Origin: Pedobacter hiemivivus
Lineage (GTDB): Bacteria > Bacteroidota > Bacteroidia > Sphingobacteriales > Sphingobacteriaceae
Length of the DNA stretch: 64,000 bases
NCBI RefSeq assembly: GCF_004331685.1
Contig: NZ_SJSM01000015.1
Coordinates: 1 to 64,000, forward strand
Direction: 5' to 3'
The notes beneath the pieces were generated by a model. The model searched no databases. It was not told the origin of the DNA and saw only the letters and a list, made by a program, of their open reading frames with translations. Of the stretch, positions 16,277 to 26,270 are shown in pieces. The translations under genes were made by a program, and so were the position numbers. Position 1 is the first letter of the stretch, and each line of letters begins with the position of its first letter.

Positions 16277-17413
16277 ATGGAAGATAACAATGCAAAAGAG
16301 CTTATAAAAAAATACAACCTAGGTACCTGTACACCTGAGGAAAAGATATTGGTTGAAAGCTGGTACTTAAATGAAAGTTTAATTAACGAGGATACGCTCG
16401 CTCAACCTAATTATCAAGCTGCGAAGGACGAAATATGGAAGGGAATAGCGCTAAAGCGTAATATTAAGGTTAAAAAAATATCCTTACTTCCACGAGTTGC
16501 TGCCGCTGCTGTCATTATTATTGCGGCAGGCATTGCCTTCTATTCATACAATGTACAGCACAAACAAATAACAAATCAGACTCAGGTTGCTGTCCATACG
16601 ATTAAACCTGGCGGGAACAAAGCTACTTTAACATTGGCCGATGGTAGGAAAATTAATTTAGAAGATGCTGATAATGGTGAGCTGGCCGAGCAGGCCGGTA
16701 TTAGAATTACTAAAGCAAGTAATGGCAGTGTGATTTATAATATAAGCAAAACAATCTCTGCCACGCAGGGTAAACCGGGAGCTTATAATATCATAGAAAC
16801 ACCGCTTGGCGGTCAATATCAGGTAAGTCTTCCCGATGGTACGAATATATGGCTTAATGCGGCTTCGTCATTGCGTTACCCTATAGAATTTAGTGGAAGA
16901 GAACGGAAGGTAGAGCTTAGGGGTGAAGGCTATTTCGAGGTAGCTCATAATAAAGAAAAACCATTTATAGTTGTTTCTGCTGGACAAACTGTCGAGGTAT
17001 TAGGGACGCATTTCAATATGAATACCTATAATGATGAACCAGAGGCGAGGACTACTTTATTAGAAGGAAGTGTTAGCGTAAGTAACCGCAGTAATGTTAA
17101 AATGCTTAAACCCGGCCAACAGGCCTTGCTGACCCGCGATAACGATATTAAAGTATCAACCGCCGATATAGACCAAGCTATGGCATGGAAAAATGGGGAT
17201 TTTACTTTCGAAGGAGTTCCTCTTAAAACTATAATGAGGCAGGTCTGCAGATGGTATAATGTAGAAGTCGTTTATCAGGGCTCAATTGCTGATGTTGAGT
17301 TTGGCGGATCCATCTCCAGAACAAAGAATATTAACGAGGTATTAAAGGTATTAGAAATGACACAAGGTGTTCACTTTGAGCTGACAGGAAGGAGGATTTT
17401 AGTGACAAAGTAA
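16277..17413 (+). CDS. FecR-family anti-sigma factor
   Basis: A 378-residue inner membrane protein: cytoplasmic sigma-binding part (LIKKYNLGTCTPEEKILVESW at the start, one residue of which varies from the usual pattern), one membrane helix at about 75-95 (RVAAAAVIIIAAGIAFY), a periplasmic FecR domain (about 105-290, with PLGGQYQVSLPDGTNIWLNA and the typical VEVLGTHFNMN), and the DUF4974-like C-terminal domain (about 303-376, DFTFEGVPLKTIMRQVCRWY). It links the STN domain of the downstream SusC to the sigma factor encoded upstream. Its close likeness to the FecR at 1142 suggests the two loci share a regulatory design, possibly with some cross-talk. Confidence 0.93.
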   Translation: MEDNNAKELIKKYNLGTCTPEEKILVESWYLNESLINEDTLAQPNYQAAKDEIWKGIALKRNIKVKKISLLPRVAAAAVIIIAAGIAFYSYNVQHKQITNQTQVAVHTIKPGGNKATLTLADGRKINLEDADNGELAEQAGIRITKASNGSVIYNISKTISATQGKPGAYNIIETPLGGQYQVSLPDGTNIWLNAASSLRYPIEFSGRERKVELRGEGYFEVAHNKEKPFIVVSAGQTVEVLGTHFNMNTYNDEPEARTTLLEGSVSVSNRSNVKMLKPGQQALLTRDNDIKVSTADIDQAMAWKNGDFTFEGVPLKTIMRQVCRWYNVEVVYQGSIADVEFGGSISRTKNINEVLKVLEMTQGVHFELTGRRILVTK

Positions 17414-17669
17414 AATACCAGCTACAGATAAATGAAGAATCGGGAACATTGGCGTGTCCCCGATCTGATTTCCTAATTATTATAAAATTGCGTCGAACAA
17501 TAGTACCAACTAACAAATCCAAGCAAATGTATACTGCACTGCGTATTAAACCAAATTTATTTGGTAGGAATGCGTCGCAGACTCGCTATAAATACATACA
17601 GCGAGTTATTAATTGTAATTGGAAACTTAATTGGAAAACAAATTATGCAAATTATTCAAAGACAAAAAT

Positions 17670-20600
17670 ATGTACAAACGTTTACAAAATCTGTTGCTTA
17701 CTGTTACAAGCAACTTAACTGGACTCAGACGGAATAATACGAGCGTATTACCTTCGGTTGGTCTAGTACTGAAAATGCTAATAAATCCAAATTTCAAAAA
17801 GTGGCTTATGCGTATAAACCTTACTCTTATAGCTCTCATTGTTGTTTTTCTTCAAGTGTCCCAGGCGTCAAAAGCCCAGAACATTACGATGTCAAAAAAG
17901 AACGTTTCATTGATTACTGTCTTTAAAGAAATCAAAAAGCAAAGCGGTTACGATTTTGTCTATAAATACCAGATGCTGAAAACAGGAAGTCCTGTAAGCA
18001 TTGATGTCAGAAATCGGCCCTTGAATGAAGTACTGAAAAAATGCTTTGAAAACCAGCCTTTCGGATATTCCATCGAAAATAAAACGGTCATCATCGTGCC
18101 CTTAAATAAAAGAGAGGAAACGGTATCCCAACAAACTGTTGTACAAGTTAGAGGCCAGGTAAAAGACCGTAATGGACTTCCGATGCCGGGTGTTTCCGTG
18201 AAAATTAAAAATACCAACATTGCAGTGATCACCAATGCTAATGGAGAATACAATATTAAGAATGTTGACGCGAAAGCGGTGTTGGTTTTTAGTATGATCG
18301 GTTTTCAGACAAAAGAAGTAACAATTGGCCAGCAAACAACTATTAATGTTGTGTTAATCGAAGATGTTAAAGCTTTAACTGAAGTTGTTGTAACTGCCTT
18401 GGGCATAAAAAGAGAGGAGAAATCTCTAGGATATGCCATTACACAGGTGAAAGGAGAGGAGTTAATGGATGCGGTTTCTAATAACTGGACAGACGCCCTA
18501 ACCGGAAAGGTTGCTGGTTTAAATATGATTAAGTCTGGCGGTGGCCCTGCCGGATCTAATAAGATTATTTTAAGAGGAGAAAGTTCTTTGGGTGGTGATA
18601 ATTCTGCTTTAATCGTTGTTGACGGGGTGGTAGTAAGTTCTAAAATAACTGAGCCAAACGGGGCCTATCTCGGAGCTGAGAATCCAATAGATTATGGAAA
18701 TGGCATTGGAGATTTAAATCCGGACGATATAGAAAGTGTTTCTGTTTTGAAAGGCCCTGGTGCTGCTGCACTTTATGGTTCCAGAGGTGCTAATGGTGCT
18801 ATTATCATAACTACCAAAGCAGGGAAGCCAACGCAACAGGGATTAGGTATTTCTATTAATTCCAATACTACTTTTGGGACAATTAACAGATGGCCTGATT
18901 TTCAATATGAATATGGGCAGGGGGCCATCGGTGATGATGCTTATTATTCTTATGGAGCTACAGAAGACGGTGCAAATACCAAAAATACCGGAGCAGCCTG
19001 GGGACCCAAATTTGATGGTCAGGAATATTACCAGATAGATCCCACAAATTTTGCCCGAGGAGCCGAGAGAACTCCATGGGTTCCATATAAAGATAATAGA
19101 AAAGATTATTTCCAGGTAGCTAAAACCTATACCAATAGTATCTCGGTAAGTGGGGGTAATGCACGCACAACTGCCCGTTTAAGTTATACCAATCTGAAAA
19201 ATGAGTGGATTGTTCCGAATACAGGGTATAACAGAAACACCTTAGGATTAAATGTATCGCAAAAAGTGAGTGATAAGCTTAATATCTCAACCAAATTGAG
19301 TTATAACAACAAATCCAGCGACAATTTACCGTCAACAGGTTATAATAACCAGACAGTTATGTACTCTATGATAGCGATGGTTCCTAATGCCGATGTCAAC
19401 TGGTATAAGCAATATTGGATTCCCGGTAGCGAAGGCTTAAAGCAGATCAGGATGTTTAGCAATGGCTTAGATAATCCTTATCTGCAAGTTTATGAGATGC
19501 TGAATAAGTCTGACAGAAACCAGATGATCGGAACGATCAGTGCCAGTTATGATTTTACTAAAAACCTGAGTCTAATGGTGAGAAGTTCTATTGATTGGTC
19601 TGGAGAAGCTCGTGCTCAACAAAAACCAAAAGATAGTGCAAGGTTTCCTGATGGGATGTTTAGAACACAGGATATCGATTTTAGAGAGTTAAACAACGAC
19701 TTCCTGTTAAAATATAATCATAAGATTACTAAAGATTTTGAAGCGTCTTATTCCTTAGGTGGGGCGACAATGTTGAACAAATATAAACTGGTTTCTTTAA
19801 GCGCAGACAGGTTAAGATACCCGGGGATCTACACGTTTGCGAACAGGCTGGATAAAGTTGAGGCATTGTCTAGAACTCAGGAATATGCAGTAAACAGTTT
19901 GTATGGTCTGGCACAGTTTAGTTACAAAGGTTTCTTATTTATGGATATTACGGGGCGTAATGACTGGGCTTCTACACTGGCAACAGAAACATCAGTTGAT
20001 AATGTAAGCTTTTTTTATCCTTCAGTAAATGCGAGTGGCATAATCTCAGAAATGTTCACCTTACCAAAAGCCTTTTCTTATTTGAAATTAAGAGCATCCT
20101 GGTCACAAGTTGGTGGAGGCGGTGTCACACCATATCTTACCGGATATGATTACGTTTCAAAAGATGCCTATTCTGCAGGTATGGCAAATCCGGTCTTTAT
20201 TGCTAACAACAATTTAAAGCCTGAGCTATCAACCACAATAGAGTTTGGTGTCGATATCCGCATGTTCAAGAGCAGGTTGAACTTAGATGCAACCTATTAC
20301 AGCAGTAATATTAAAGATCAGATATTAAAAGTGCCTGTAGACAGGGCCACAGGCTATAATTATTCTATAATGAATTCTGGTTCAATTAAGAACAAAGGCG
20401 TAGAACTTCAGTTAAGCTGTGTTCCCTTGAAATCTGTAAAAGGATTGAACTGGGATGTTACGGCTACTTTTGCCGCCAATAGAAACACCATTGTAGAATT
20501 AGCAGATGGCGTAGATACTTATTTGATGCAAAGCGGCCCACGCGGAACGATGGAAGCCAGAGTTGGGGGGAGTATGGGCGACTTATATGGCTTGGGATAT

Positions 20601-21224
20601 TTACGTTCGCCAGACGGGCAGATTGTTTATAACTCACAAGGATATCCAAAACTTACCGAAGGAATTATATACCTGGGTAGGGCAACTCCCGATTTTAACT
20701 GGGGCATTAGCAATAACTTTAGGTATAAACAATGGAGATTTAAAGTCCTGGTCGACGGGCAGTATGGCGCTGTAGCTTATTCTCATACGCACTCTGCTGC
20801 ATCTGTAGCCGGTAAGCTTACCAATAGTTTGCCAGGAAGATACACTGGTATTATTGGTGATGGTGTACAGTTAAATCCTGATGGTACATACCGTCCAAAC
20901 GATGTAATTGCGCAGCAAATAGGAACTTATTATACGGAACACTTTAAGGGCGACAATGTAGAGGCGAATACATTCAGTACGGATTTTATAAAACTTCGCG
21001 AAGCTCGGTTAGATTATACACTGCCTGCTAAATTGGTTAAGAAATTAAACCTACAGCGGGCCGTGGTAGGAATTTATGGGAGAGATTTATTTGTATGGAG
21101 CGATTGGCCAGCCTACGATCCGGAGTTTGGAACACTGGCTAACAGTGATATTCAAAGGGGCTTTGAGGTCGCACAATTCCCGTCAACAAGAAATTTTGGT
21201 GTAAACGTGACATTCAATTTTTAA
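17670..21224 (+). CDS. SusC/RagA-type TonB-dependent outer membrane transporter with STN domain
   Basis: An outer membrane importer of 1184 residues from the ATG at 17670. The frame is open from a TTG at 17631, and a later ATG at 17808 would place the signal peptide (MRINLTLIALIVVFLQVSQ) directly at the N-terminus, so the start is uncertain. After the signal come an STN domain (NITMSKKNVSLITVFKEI), a regulatory domain (VRGQVKDRNGLPMPGVSVKI), the plug (ALTGKVAGLNMIKSGGGPAG and SALIVVDGV) and the barrel ending in FGVNVTFNF. The STN domain matches the FecR/sigma pair upstream. The partner SusD-like gene starts 13 bp downstream. Given the neighbours, the ligand may be a phosphodiester-linked glycan. 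Confidence 0.94.
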   Translation: MYKRLQNLLLTVTSNLTGLRRNNTSVLPSVGLVLKMLINPNFKKWLMRINLTLIALIVVFLQVSQASKAQNITMSKKNVSLITVFKEIKKQSGYDFVYKYQMLKTGSPVSIDVRNRPLNEVLKKCFENQPFGYSIENKTVIIVPLNKREETVSQQTVVQVRGQVKDRNGLPMPGVSVKIKNTNIAVITNANGEYNIKNVDAKAVLVFSMIGFQTKEVTIGQQTTINVVLIEDVKALTEVVVTALGIKREEKSLGYAITQVKGEELMDAVSNNWTDALTGKVAGLNMIKSGGGPAGSNKIILRGESSLGGDNSALIVVDGVVVSSKITEPNGAYLGAENPIDYGNGIGDLNPDDIESVSVLKGPGAAALYGSRGANGAIIITTKAGKPTQQGLGISINSNTTFGTINRWPDFQYEYGQGAIGDDAYYSYGATEDGANTKNTGAAWGPKFDGQEYYQIDPTNFARGAERTPWVPYKDNRKDYFQVAKTYTNSISVSGGNARTTARLSYTNLKNEWIVPNTGYNRNTLGLNVSQKVSDKLNISTKLSYNNKSSDNLPSTGYNNQTVMYSMIAMVPNADVNWYKQYWIPGSEGLKQIRMFSNGLDNPYLQVYEMLNKSDRNQMIGTISASYDFTKNLSLMVRSSIDWSGEARAQQKPKDSARFPDGMFRTQDIDFRELNNDFLLKYNHKITKDFEASYSLGGATMLNKYKLVSLSADRLRYPGIYTFANRLDKVEALSRTQEYAVNSLYGLAQFSYKGFLFMDITGRNDWASTLATETSVDNVSFFYPSVNASGIISEMFTLPKAFSYLKLRASWSQVGGGGVTPYLTGYDYVSKDAYSAGMANPVFIANNNLKPELSTTIEFGVDIRMFKSRLNLDATYYSSNIKDQILKVPVDRATGYNYSIMNSGSIKNKGVELQLSCVPLKSVKGLNWDVTATFAANRNTIVELADGVDTYLMQSGPRGTMEARVGGSMGDLYGLGYLRSPDGQIVYNSQGYPKLTEGIIYLGRATPDFNWGISNNFRYKQWRFKVLVDGQYGAVAYSHTHSAASVAGKLTNSLPGRYTGIIGDGVQLNPDGTYRPNDVIAQQIGTYYTEHFKGDNVEANTFSTDFIKLREARLDYTLPAKLVKKLNLQRAVVGIYGRDLFVWSDWPAYDPEFGTLANSDIQRGFEVAQFPSTRNFGVNVTFNF

Positions 21225-21237
21225 GAAGAGATTACTC

Positions 21238-22674
21238 ATGAGAAAAATTATAATAGCTTTATTAATTACAGGAAGTCTGGTATCCTGTACCAAAAACTTC
21301 AGCGAACTAAATACCAGTAAAGACGGGGCTAAGTTTACTGCTCCCGAGACTTTATTAGGGCCTGCAGTCCACACGGTTATCAAAAATAACTTGAACAGAT
21401 GTCTGCGGTTGACACATGAACTAATGCAGGTACATGTAACCACATCAGATGGTGATGAAATTCACAGATATGTAATCAGGCCCTTAGAATCTGATTATAT
21501 GTGGAATAACTGGTATTTGCAACTAACAAATATCAAGGATATGTATGAAGGTGGAAAGGCTGTAAATAGCAACGCTTTTATGGGAATATCTTTGATATTG
21601 GATAGTTGGGTAAGTTCTCTGATTACAGATGTTTATGGAGATGTGCCGTATTTCGATGCAAATAAAGGTCGTACAGACAAAATCCTTCAACCACGATTCG
21701 ACAGACAAAAAGACATTTATGAAGACTTGTTCAGAAAACTGGAAGAAGCCAATGAGTTGTTAAAAACGGCAACAATTGGGACTTCTGAAGCGTCTTTAGA
21801 TCCTATTTATAACGGAGATGTAGCTAAATGGAGAAAGTTTGGAAACAGTTTGTATTTGAGGCTGCTGTTGAGAGTTTCTGGAACAGGGGAGCTGGGGGCA
21901 GTGGATAAGATTAAAGAAATAGTAGAAAGTAATAAATCGAATTATCCAATATTTGCAAGTAATAACGACTCCGCAATTTTAAAATTTCAGGCTACAGCAC
22001 CATACCTATCTGAATTTGCAGAATATCGTACGCTGGATTTTAGTGTCAACAATGGATTAGCCGAATTTTTTATCAATAATTTGAACAGTTGGAACGATCC
22101 GAGGCTCGCGAAATGGGCCACTAAGAAAGATAATGCCTACACGGGTATTAAAAGTGGATATGCGGTTGGTCAGGGCCAGGACCCTATATCACAATACCCT
22201 GCCGACTTACAAAAAGAACCGCTGTTGGGTAATATTATTAATTATGGGGAATTACAATTTATTTTGGCCGAGTGCGCCGCCAGAGGTTTTATATCTCTCA
22301 ATACAGCACAATCTTATTACGAAGCCGGAGTAAATGCTGCAATTACGATGTGGGGATTTACTGTGCCAGATGATTATCTGACGGGATCAACTGCCAGATG
22401 GAGCACTTCATACAACATCATAGAACAAATACAGCTTATTTCAGTCCAAAAATATTACACCTTGTTTTTTACAGATTTTCAATCCTGGATAGAATATAGA
22501 AGAACAGGTTTCCCTATTCTTCCAAAAGGTAACGGATTGCAAAATGACGGTATGATGCCGACCCGTTTAAAATATCCGGTAAATGTTCAAACCCTGAATA
22601 GGACAAACTACCAACAGGCGGTTGCCAATATGGGTGGCGATGATTTAAAAACTAAAGTTTGGTGGAACAGATAA
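21238..22674 (+). CDS. SusD-like surface lipoprotein (SusD-like_2 type)
   Basis: A 478-residue lipoprotein (signal MRKIIIALLITGSLVSC, cysteine 17, followed by TKNFSELNTS, which is characteristic of the second SusD family rather than of RagB). It should bind the substrate at the cell surface and close over the SusC encoded directly upstream. The C-terminal part has LAECAARGFIS and FFTDFQSWIEYRRTGFP, equivalent to the end of the family. The next gene is 11 bp downstream, so the operon continues. Confidence 0.92.
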   Translation: MRKIIIALLITGSLVSCTKNFSELNTSKDGAKFTAPETLLGPAVHTVIKNNLNRCLRLTHELMQVHVTTSDGDEIHRYVIRPLESDYMWNNWYLQLTNIKDMYEGGKAVNSNAFMGISLILDSWVSSLITDVYGDVPYFDANKGRTDKILQPRFDRQKDIYEDLFRKLEEANELLKTATIGTSEASLDPIYNGDVAKWRKFGNSLYLRLLLRVSGTGELGAVDKIKEIVESNKSNYPIFASNNDSAILKFQATAPYLSEFAEYRTLDFSVNNGLAEFFINNLNSWNDPRLAKWATKKDNAYTGIKSGYAVGQGQDPISQYPADLQKEPLLGNIINYGELQFILAECAARGFISLNTAQSYYEAGVNAAITMWGFTVPDDYLTGSTARWSTSYNIIEQIQLISVQKYYTLFFTDFQSWIEYRRTGFPILPKGNGLQNDGMMPTRLKYPVNVQTLNRTNYQQAVANMGGDDLKTKVWWNR

Positions 22675-22685
22675 TGATATTTAAC

Positions 22686-23966
22686 ATGAAAAATATAAAC
22701 AACGCTTTCCTAATCGGAATGATGGCCTTACTGGTGCTAGGTTCATGTAAGAAAAATGAAAATGAGGCAACAGGTACCATTAGCTCTATTATAGATGTAA
22801 GCTATATCAAGAAGTTGCATAATGGTGACGATCTTTCTTTGGTAAAGGAAAAATTAATGGGAGCTACACAGATCACCGGTGTAGTTATTTCAGATGTAGA
22901 CAATGGAAACTTTGTAAAAAACGAATTGGTGATACAAAACTTTTATAAAGGGCGTATAGCTGGAATTATTGTCCGTTTTGATAATAATAGTGACAGCTTT
23001 AAGTTAGGAGATTCGGTTAAGGTAGAAATTAACAATACGGTTTTAACGCGAAAAAATGGTTCACTGATGATTAAGGGACTGGATTTTTCTAAAGTGACAA
23101 AGATCTCCTCTGGTAATATGATAACAATCAGGGAAGTAACCCTAAGCCAACTTTATGGAGATTTCTTCAATTACGAAAGCACGCTGGTTAAAATTAACAA
23201 CGTAGGTTTTGCAGAAGCGCATGTTAATGAAACATTTGAAGGAAGTAAGGACTTAAACGACAACACCGGAGGAAAGATCATATTATCTACTAGCGCAGAG
23301 GCTAGCTTTTCTGATCTCCTCCTGCCTTTAAACGCAAGTTTAACAGGTATAGCTACTTATTATCATCCAAGCAAAGACAGTTATACTGTAGCTGATAATC
23401 TATTAAAGATGAGGAATACAAATGACCTGTCAAATATAAGCGGCGTAGCGTATACCAATTTTCCCGAAAATTTTGAGAACGTACCGGCTGCTAGTAAAGT
23501 GCTCTATGATATGCCTTTAATTAACAATACCGTAACTTTTAAAACCGGAAACTGGAAAATCTATCAAGGTGTTATTGGCAATGAAGTAAATAAAGACAAA
23601 TTCAATCCTTTAGGAAAACAGGCGATTAGATTGCAAGGGAATCTTAGCGAATCGGCTGTGTTGGAAATGGGCTTTGACTTAATGAGTGGGGCTTCAAAAG
23701 TTACTTTAGTATATGGGACATATGAAAATGACCTTTCGTCTACATGGAGCTTAGAATATTCGCAAGATGGAGGCGCGACATGGCTACAGTCAGGACAGGT
23801 TGTAAAAGATGCCAAAATAAGCCCAAAATCAGCAACTTTCATACTAAACATCGTTGGAAAGGTAAGGTTTAGGATCAATAAGCATGGTTTAGGATTGTCG
23901 GATTATCCTTTAATAGAAAACGGAAGACTTAATATCGACGATTTTACAGTTTATCAAAATATTTAA
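22686..23966 (+). CDS. DUF5689-like surface lipoprotein
   Basis: A 426-residue predicted lipoprotein. The ATG at 22686 gives a clean signal with cysteine 21 (ALLVLGSCKKN); an earlier in-frame start at 22659 lies inside the preceding gene. The first half (about 35-240) resembles DUF5689, an OB-fold-like domain (GVVISDVDNGNFVKNELVIQ, and RFDNNSDSFKLGDSVKVEI). The second half (about 255-420) looks like a jelly-roll binding module (ATWLQSGQVVKDAKIS). Proteins like this are common companions of SusD-like_2 loci and are thought to sit on the surface and help bind substrate. No catalytic motif is visible. Confidence 0.75.
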   Translation: MKNINNAFLIGMMALLVLGSCKKNENEATGTISSIIDVSYIKKLHNGDDLSLVKEKLMGATQITGVVISDVDNGNFVKNELVIQNFYKGRIAGIIVRFDNNSDSFKLGDSVKVEINNTVLTRKNGSLMIKGLDFSKVTKISSGNMITIREVTLSQLYGDFFNYESTLVKINNVGFAEAHVNETFEGSKDLNDNTGGKIILSTSAEASFSDLLLPLNASLTGIATYYHPSKDSYTVADNLLKMRNTNDLSNISGVAYTNFPENFENVPAASKVLYDMPLINNTVTFKTGNWKIYQGVIGNEVNKDKFNPLGKQAIRLQGNLSESAVLEMGFDLMSGASKVTLVYGTYENDLSSTWSLEYSQDGGATWLQSGQVVKDAKISPKSATFILNIVGKVRFRINKHGLGLSDYPLIENGRLNIDDFTVYQNI

Positions 23967-23978
23967 TCATCAAAGATT

Positions 23979-25346
23979 ATGAAAGCATTATTTAACCTAT
24001 TTTTTGCAGCAATATTACTTCTGACTGCATGTAATAAAAAAGATGGGCCGTCTATACCATCAGAAGGTATTAATCCAGTGATCCAAAGTCTCATACCCAC
24101 ATCTGCTGCAGCAAATGCAACCGTCACTATAAAAGGGAAACGTTTCTCTGCTATACCTGTAGAAAACATCGTAAAATTTTCTGGTGTAAAGGCAACGGTA
24201 TTAAGCGCAACGGATACATTGCTTACAGTACAGGTACCGGAGGATGGAGGTACTGGTTTAATTACCATTACAGTGAAAGACAGAACCAGCAAAGGACCAA
24301 TATTTTCTTATTTAATAGATGACGATACGAATAACATTATAGACTATATAACCTCTGTTTATACGGGGAAAGGTGTTTCAGGGAATGTGCTGGGCGCATT
24401 AGCAGACGCCTCTTTTAATAATCCTGAAGGAATTGCTTTTGATGTAAATGGTGATTTGTTGGTAGCTGATAGGACAAACCAAAGAATCAAGAGGATAGCC
24501 AACGGTGTTGTTTCACTAATCGCTGGAAGTGGTACAGCAGGATATGTAAATGGAATAGGTGCAATTGCTAGGTTTAATAATCCATACAGATTAGCCGTTA
24601 ACAAAGCTGGAACTATCATATATATCGCAGATTTAACCGGAAATAGAATTAGAAAAATAGATGTAGCTACACAAAATGTAACACTTTTTTCGGGACCTTC
24701 TACACCGGTAGCCGGGCCTATTGGGTTTTTAGATGGAACCAGTGCAAATGCAAGGTTTAATAATCCGATAGATATGGTTGTTGATGATGAGGGAATATTA
24801 TATGTAGTAGATAATAATAACCATGCGATTAGGAGAATAGATTTGGATGGATCGACAACAACCTTAGCCGGCGATGGTACGGCAGGTTTTTCTGATGGTT
24901 CCTGGCCTAATGTAAAGTTTAACAAGCCTTCTGGAATTTGTATAGACAATGAGGGATATCTCCTGGTGGCCGATAGGTTTAATCATCGGATTAGAAAAAT
25001 TGACAGGCATACAGGTAAAACTACAACGATAGCTGGAACGGGGATCGTTGGCAGTGTAGATGGGGAAGCTTTAAAGGCAACATTTAATGGACCATTTGGT
25101 ATCAATGTAGATAAGCAGAACAATATTTATGTTGCTGATCTTGGAAGTCATTCTATCAGACTTGTTAAGACTACCAATCAAGTAATCACTATCGGAGGTA
25201 TAGGAAGTACCGGTAATACTTTGGGTGGGGTAGGTACCTCTAGCTTTAACAATCCTACAGACATAGATGTAGACATTAACGGCAATATTTTTATTGCAGA
25301 TATGTCTAATAATAGAATTATCAAGATGACGCCCGTTTCTAAATAG
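23979..25346 (+). CDS. Lipoprotein with IPT/TIG domain and NHL beta-propeller
   Basis: A 455-residue lipoprotein (cysteine 18 in LLLTACNKK). Residues about 32-110 form an IPT/TIG Ig-like domain (PVIQSLIPTSAAANATVTIKG). The rest has at least five NHL-type repeats, each with the pattern FNNPxGIAxDxxGxLxVADxxNxRIRKI, which should fold into a beta-propeller. Such proteins serve as surface binding partners in SusCD operons. It starts 12 bp after the DUF5689-like gene and ends 8 bp before the first glycosidase gene. Confidence 0.88.
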   Translation: MKALFNLFFAAILLLTACNKKDGPSIPSEGINPVIQSLIPTSAAANATVTIKGKRFSAIPVENIVKFSGVKATVLSATDTLLTVQVPEDGGTGLITITVKDRTSKGPIFSYLIDDDTNNIIDYITSVYTGKGVSGNVLGALADASFNNPEGIAFDVNGDLLVADRTNQRIKRIANGVVSLIAGSGTAGYVNGIGAIARFNNPYRLAVNKAGTIIYIADLTGNRIRKIDVATQNVTLFSGPSTPVAGPIGFLDGTSANARFNNPIDMVVDDEGILYVVDNNNHAIRRIDLDGSTTTLAGDGTAGFSDGSWPNVKFNKPSGICIDNEGYLLVADRFNHRIRKIDRHTGKTTTIAGTGIVGSVDGEALKATFNGPFGINVDKQNNIYVADLGSHSIRLVKTTNQVITIGGIGSTGNTLGGVGTSSFNNPTDIDVDINGNIFIADMSNNRIIKMTPVSK

Positions 25347-25354
25347 ACACACCC

Positions 25355-26266
25355 ATGATAAAAATCAATGTCGCGATACTCCTTTTGTTCTGTCATTTTT
25401 TTATTGCCTGTAAAACTAAAGAAGGTGTCGAAAACCCTGAAAACAAAACGGAGCAGGGAGTAAAAAAAGAAATAGATGTTGCTAAAAGTTTAAAAGAAAA
25501 AACTGCCCTTATTAAAACGATAAATGCTTACACCGTGAATAGTCTGGCTGATGGTGTGAGAGAAATCAATTTAAAATATACAAATAATAAGAATCAGCAA
25601 ATGGCTATATTTTTGTTTGAAGTAAATCTGAAAAATAAAAATATAGCCATTAAGCCCCTAATGCCCAACGGTGGCAAAAGTTATGGAAGACAGAGTGTAC
25701 CGGTAATGATGGAAAAAAATGTCTTTGAAGGCTATCAAATATTAGGTGCAACAAATGGGGATTTCTTTGACAGTGTTACCGGGGAACCTAGAGGTTTGGT
25801 TTATATTAACGGAGAAGCTATACGGCCAGTCATTTTGACTGGCTGGGCTTTTTTTGCCATCGATAAAAATGGTTATCCATTGATTTCGGGATCGTCTTTA
25901 TACAGTCAGTATTCCGCAAGCTTATTACACGCGCTAGGCGGTAGACAAATACTAGTAACCGGAGGACAGGAAATTAAACAAACTGATGTAACCATTGAGC
26001 CTCGTACAGGCATCGGATATACCTCAGATGACATAGTTTATATGCTCGTAGCTGATGGAAGAGAAGAAAATTATTCGAATGGTCTAAGCTTTGCAGAAAT
26101 GGGATCTCTAATGAAAGCCTTGGATGTAAAAGAGGCGATTAACATAGATGGGGGAGGTTCCTCCACCTTTGTGGTAAATACAGATAAGATTACGGTAAAA
26201 AATAAGCCATCTGATGGGACTCCAAGACAGGTTGCAAATGGATGGGCAATATGTGTTAAAAAATAA
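25355..26266 (+). CDS. Phosphodiester glycosidase (NAGPA/DUF2233 family), first copy
   Basis: A 303-residue lipoprotein (cysteine 19 in HFFIACKTK). From about residue 95 on it matches the NAGPA family, named after the human enzyme that removes GlcNAc from GlcNAc-1-phosphodiesters. Visible hallmarks are ATNGDFFD (about 131-138), an RTGIGYTSDD segment and NIDGGGSSTFV (about 263-273), the most conserved motif of the family. The protein should cleave a sugar-1-phosphodiester at the periplasmic or outer face. It stands directly before a second family member and within a SusCD operon, so both likely work on the imported substrate. The exact sugar cannot be read from the sequence. Confidence 0.88.
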   Translation: MIKINVAILLLFCHFFIACKTKEGVENPENKTEQGVKKEIDVAKSLKEKTALIKTINAYTVNSLADGVREINLKYTNNKNQQMAIFLFEVNLKNKNIAIKPLMPNGGKSYGRQSVPVMMEKNVFEGYQILGATNGDFFDSVTGEPRGLVYINGEAIRPVILTGWAFFAIDKNGYPLISGSSLYSQYSASLLHALGGRQILVTGGQEIKQTDVTIEPRTGIGYTSDDIVYMLVADGREENYSNGLSFAEMGSLMKALDVKEAINIDGGGSSTFVVNTDKITVKNKPSDGTPRQVANGWAICVKK

Positions 26267-26270
26267 TAAA

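Noticed and set aside
24359..24949. 196-codon minus-strand frame opposite the NHL-repeat gene
   Set aside because: It is low complexity and arises from the complement of the repeated NHL pattern.
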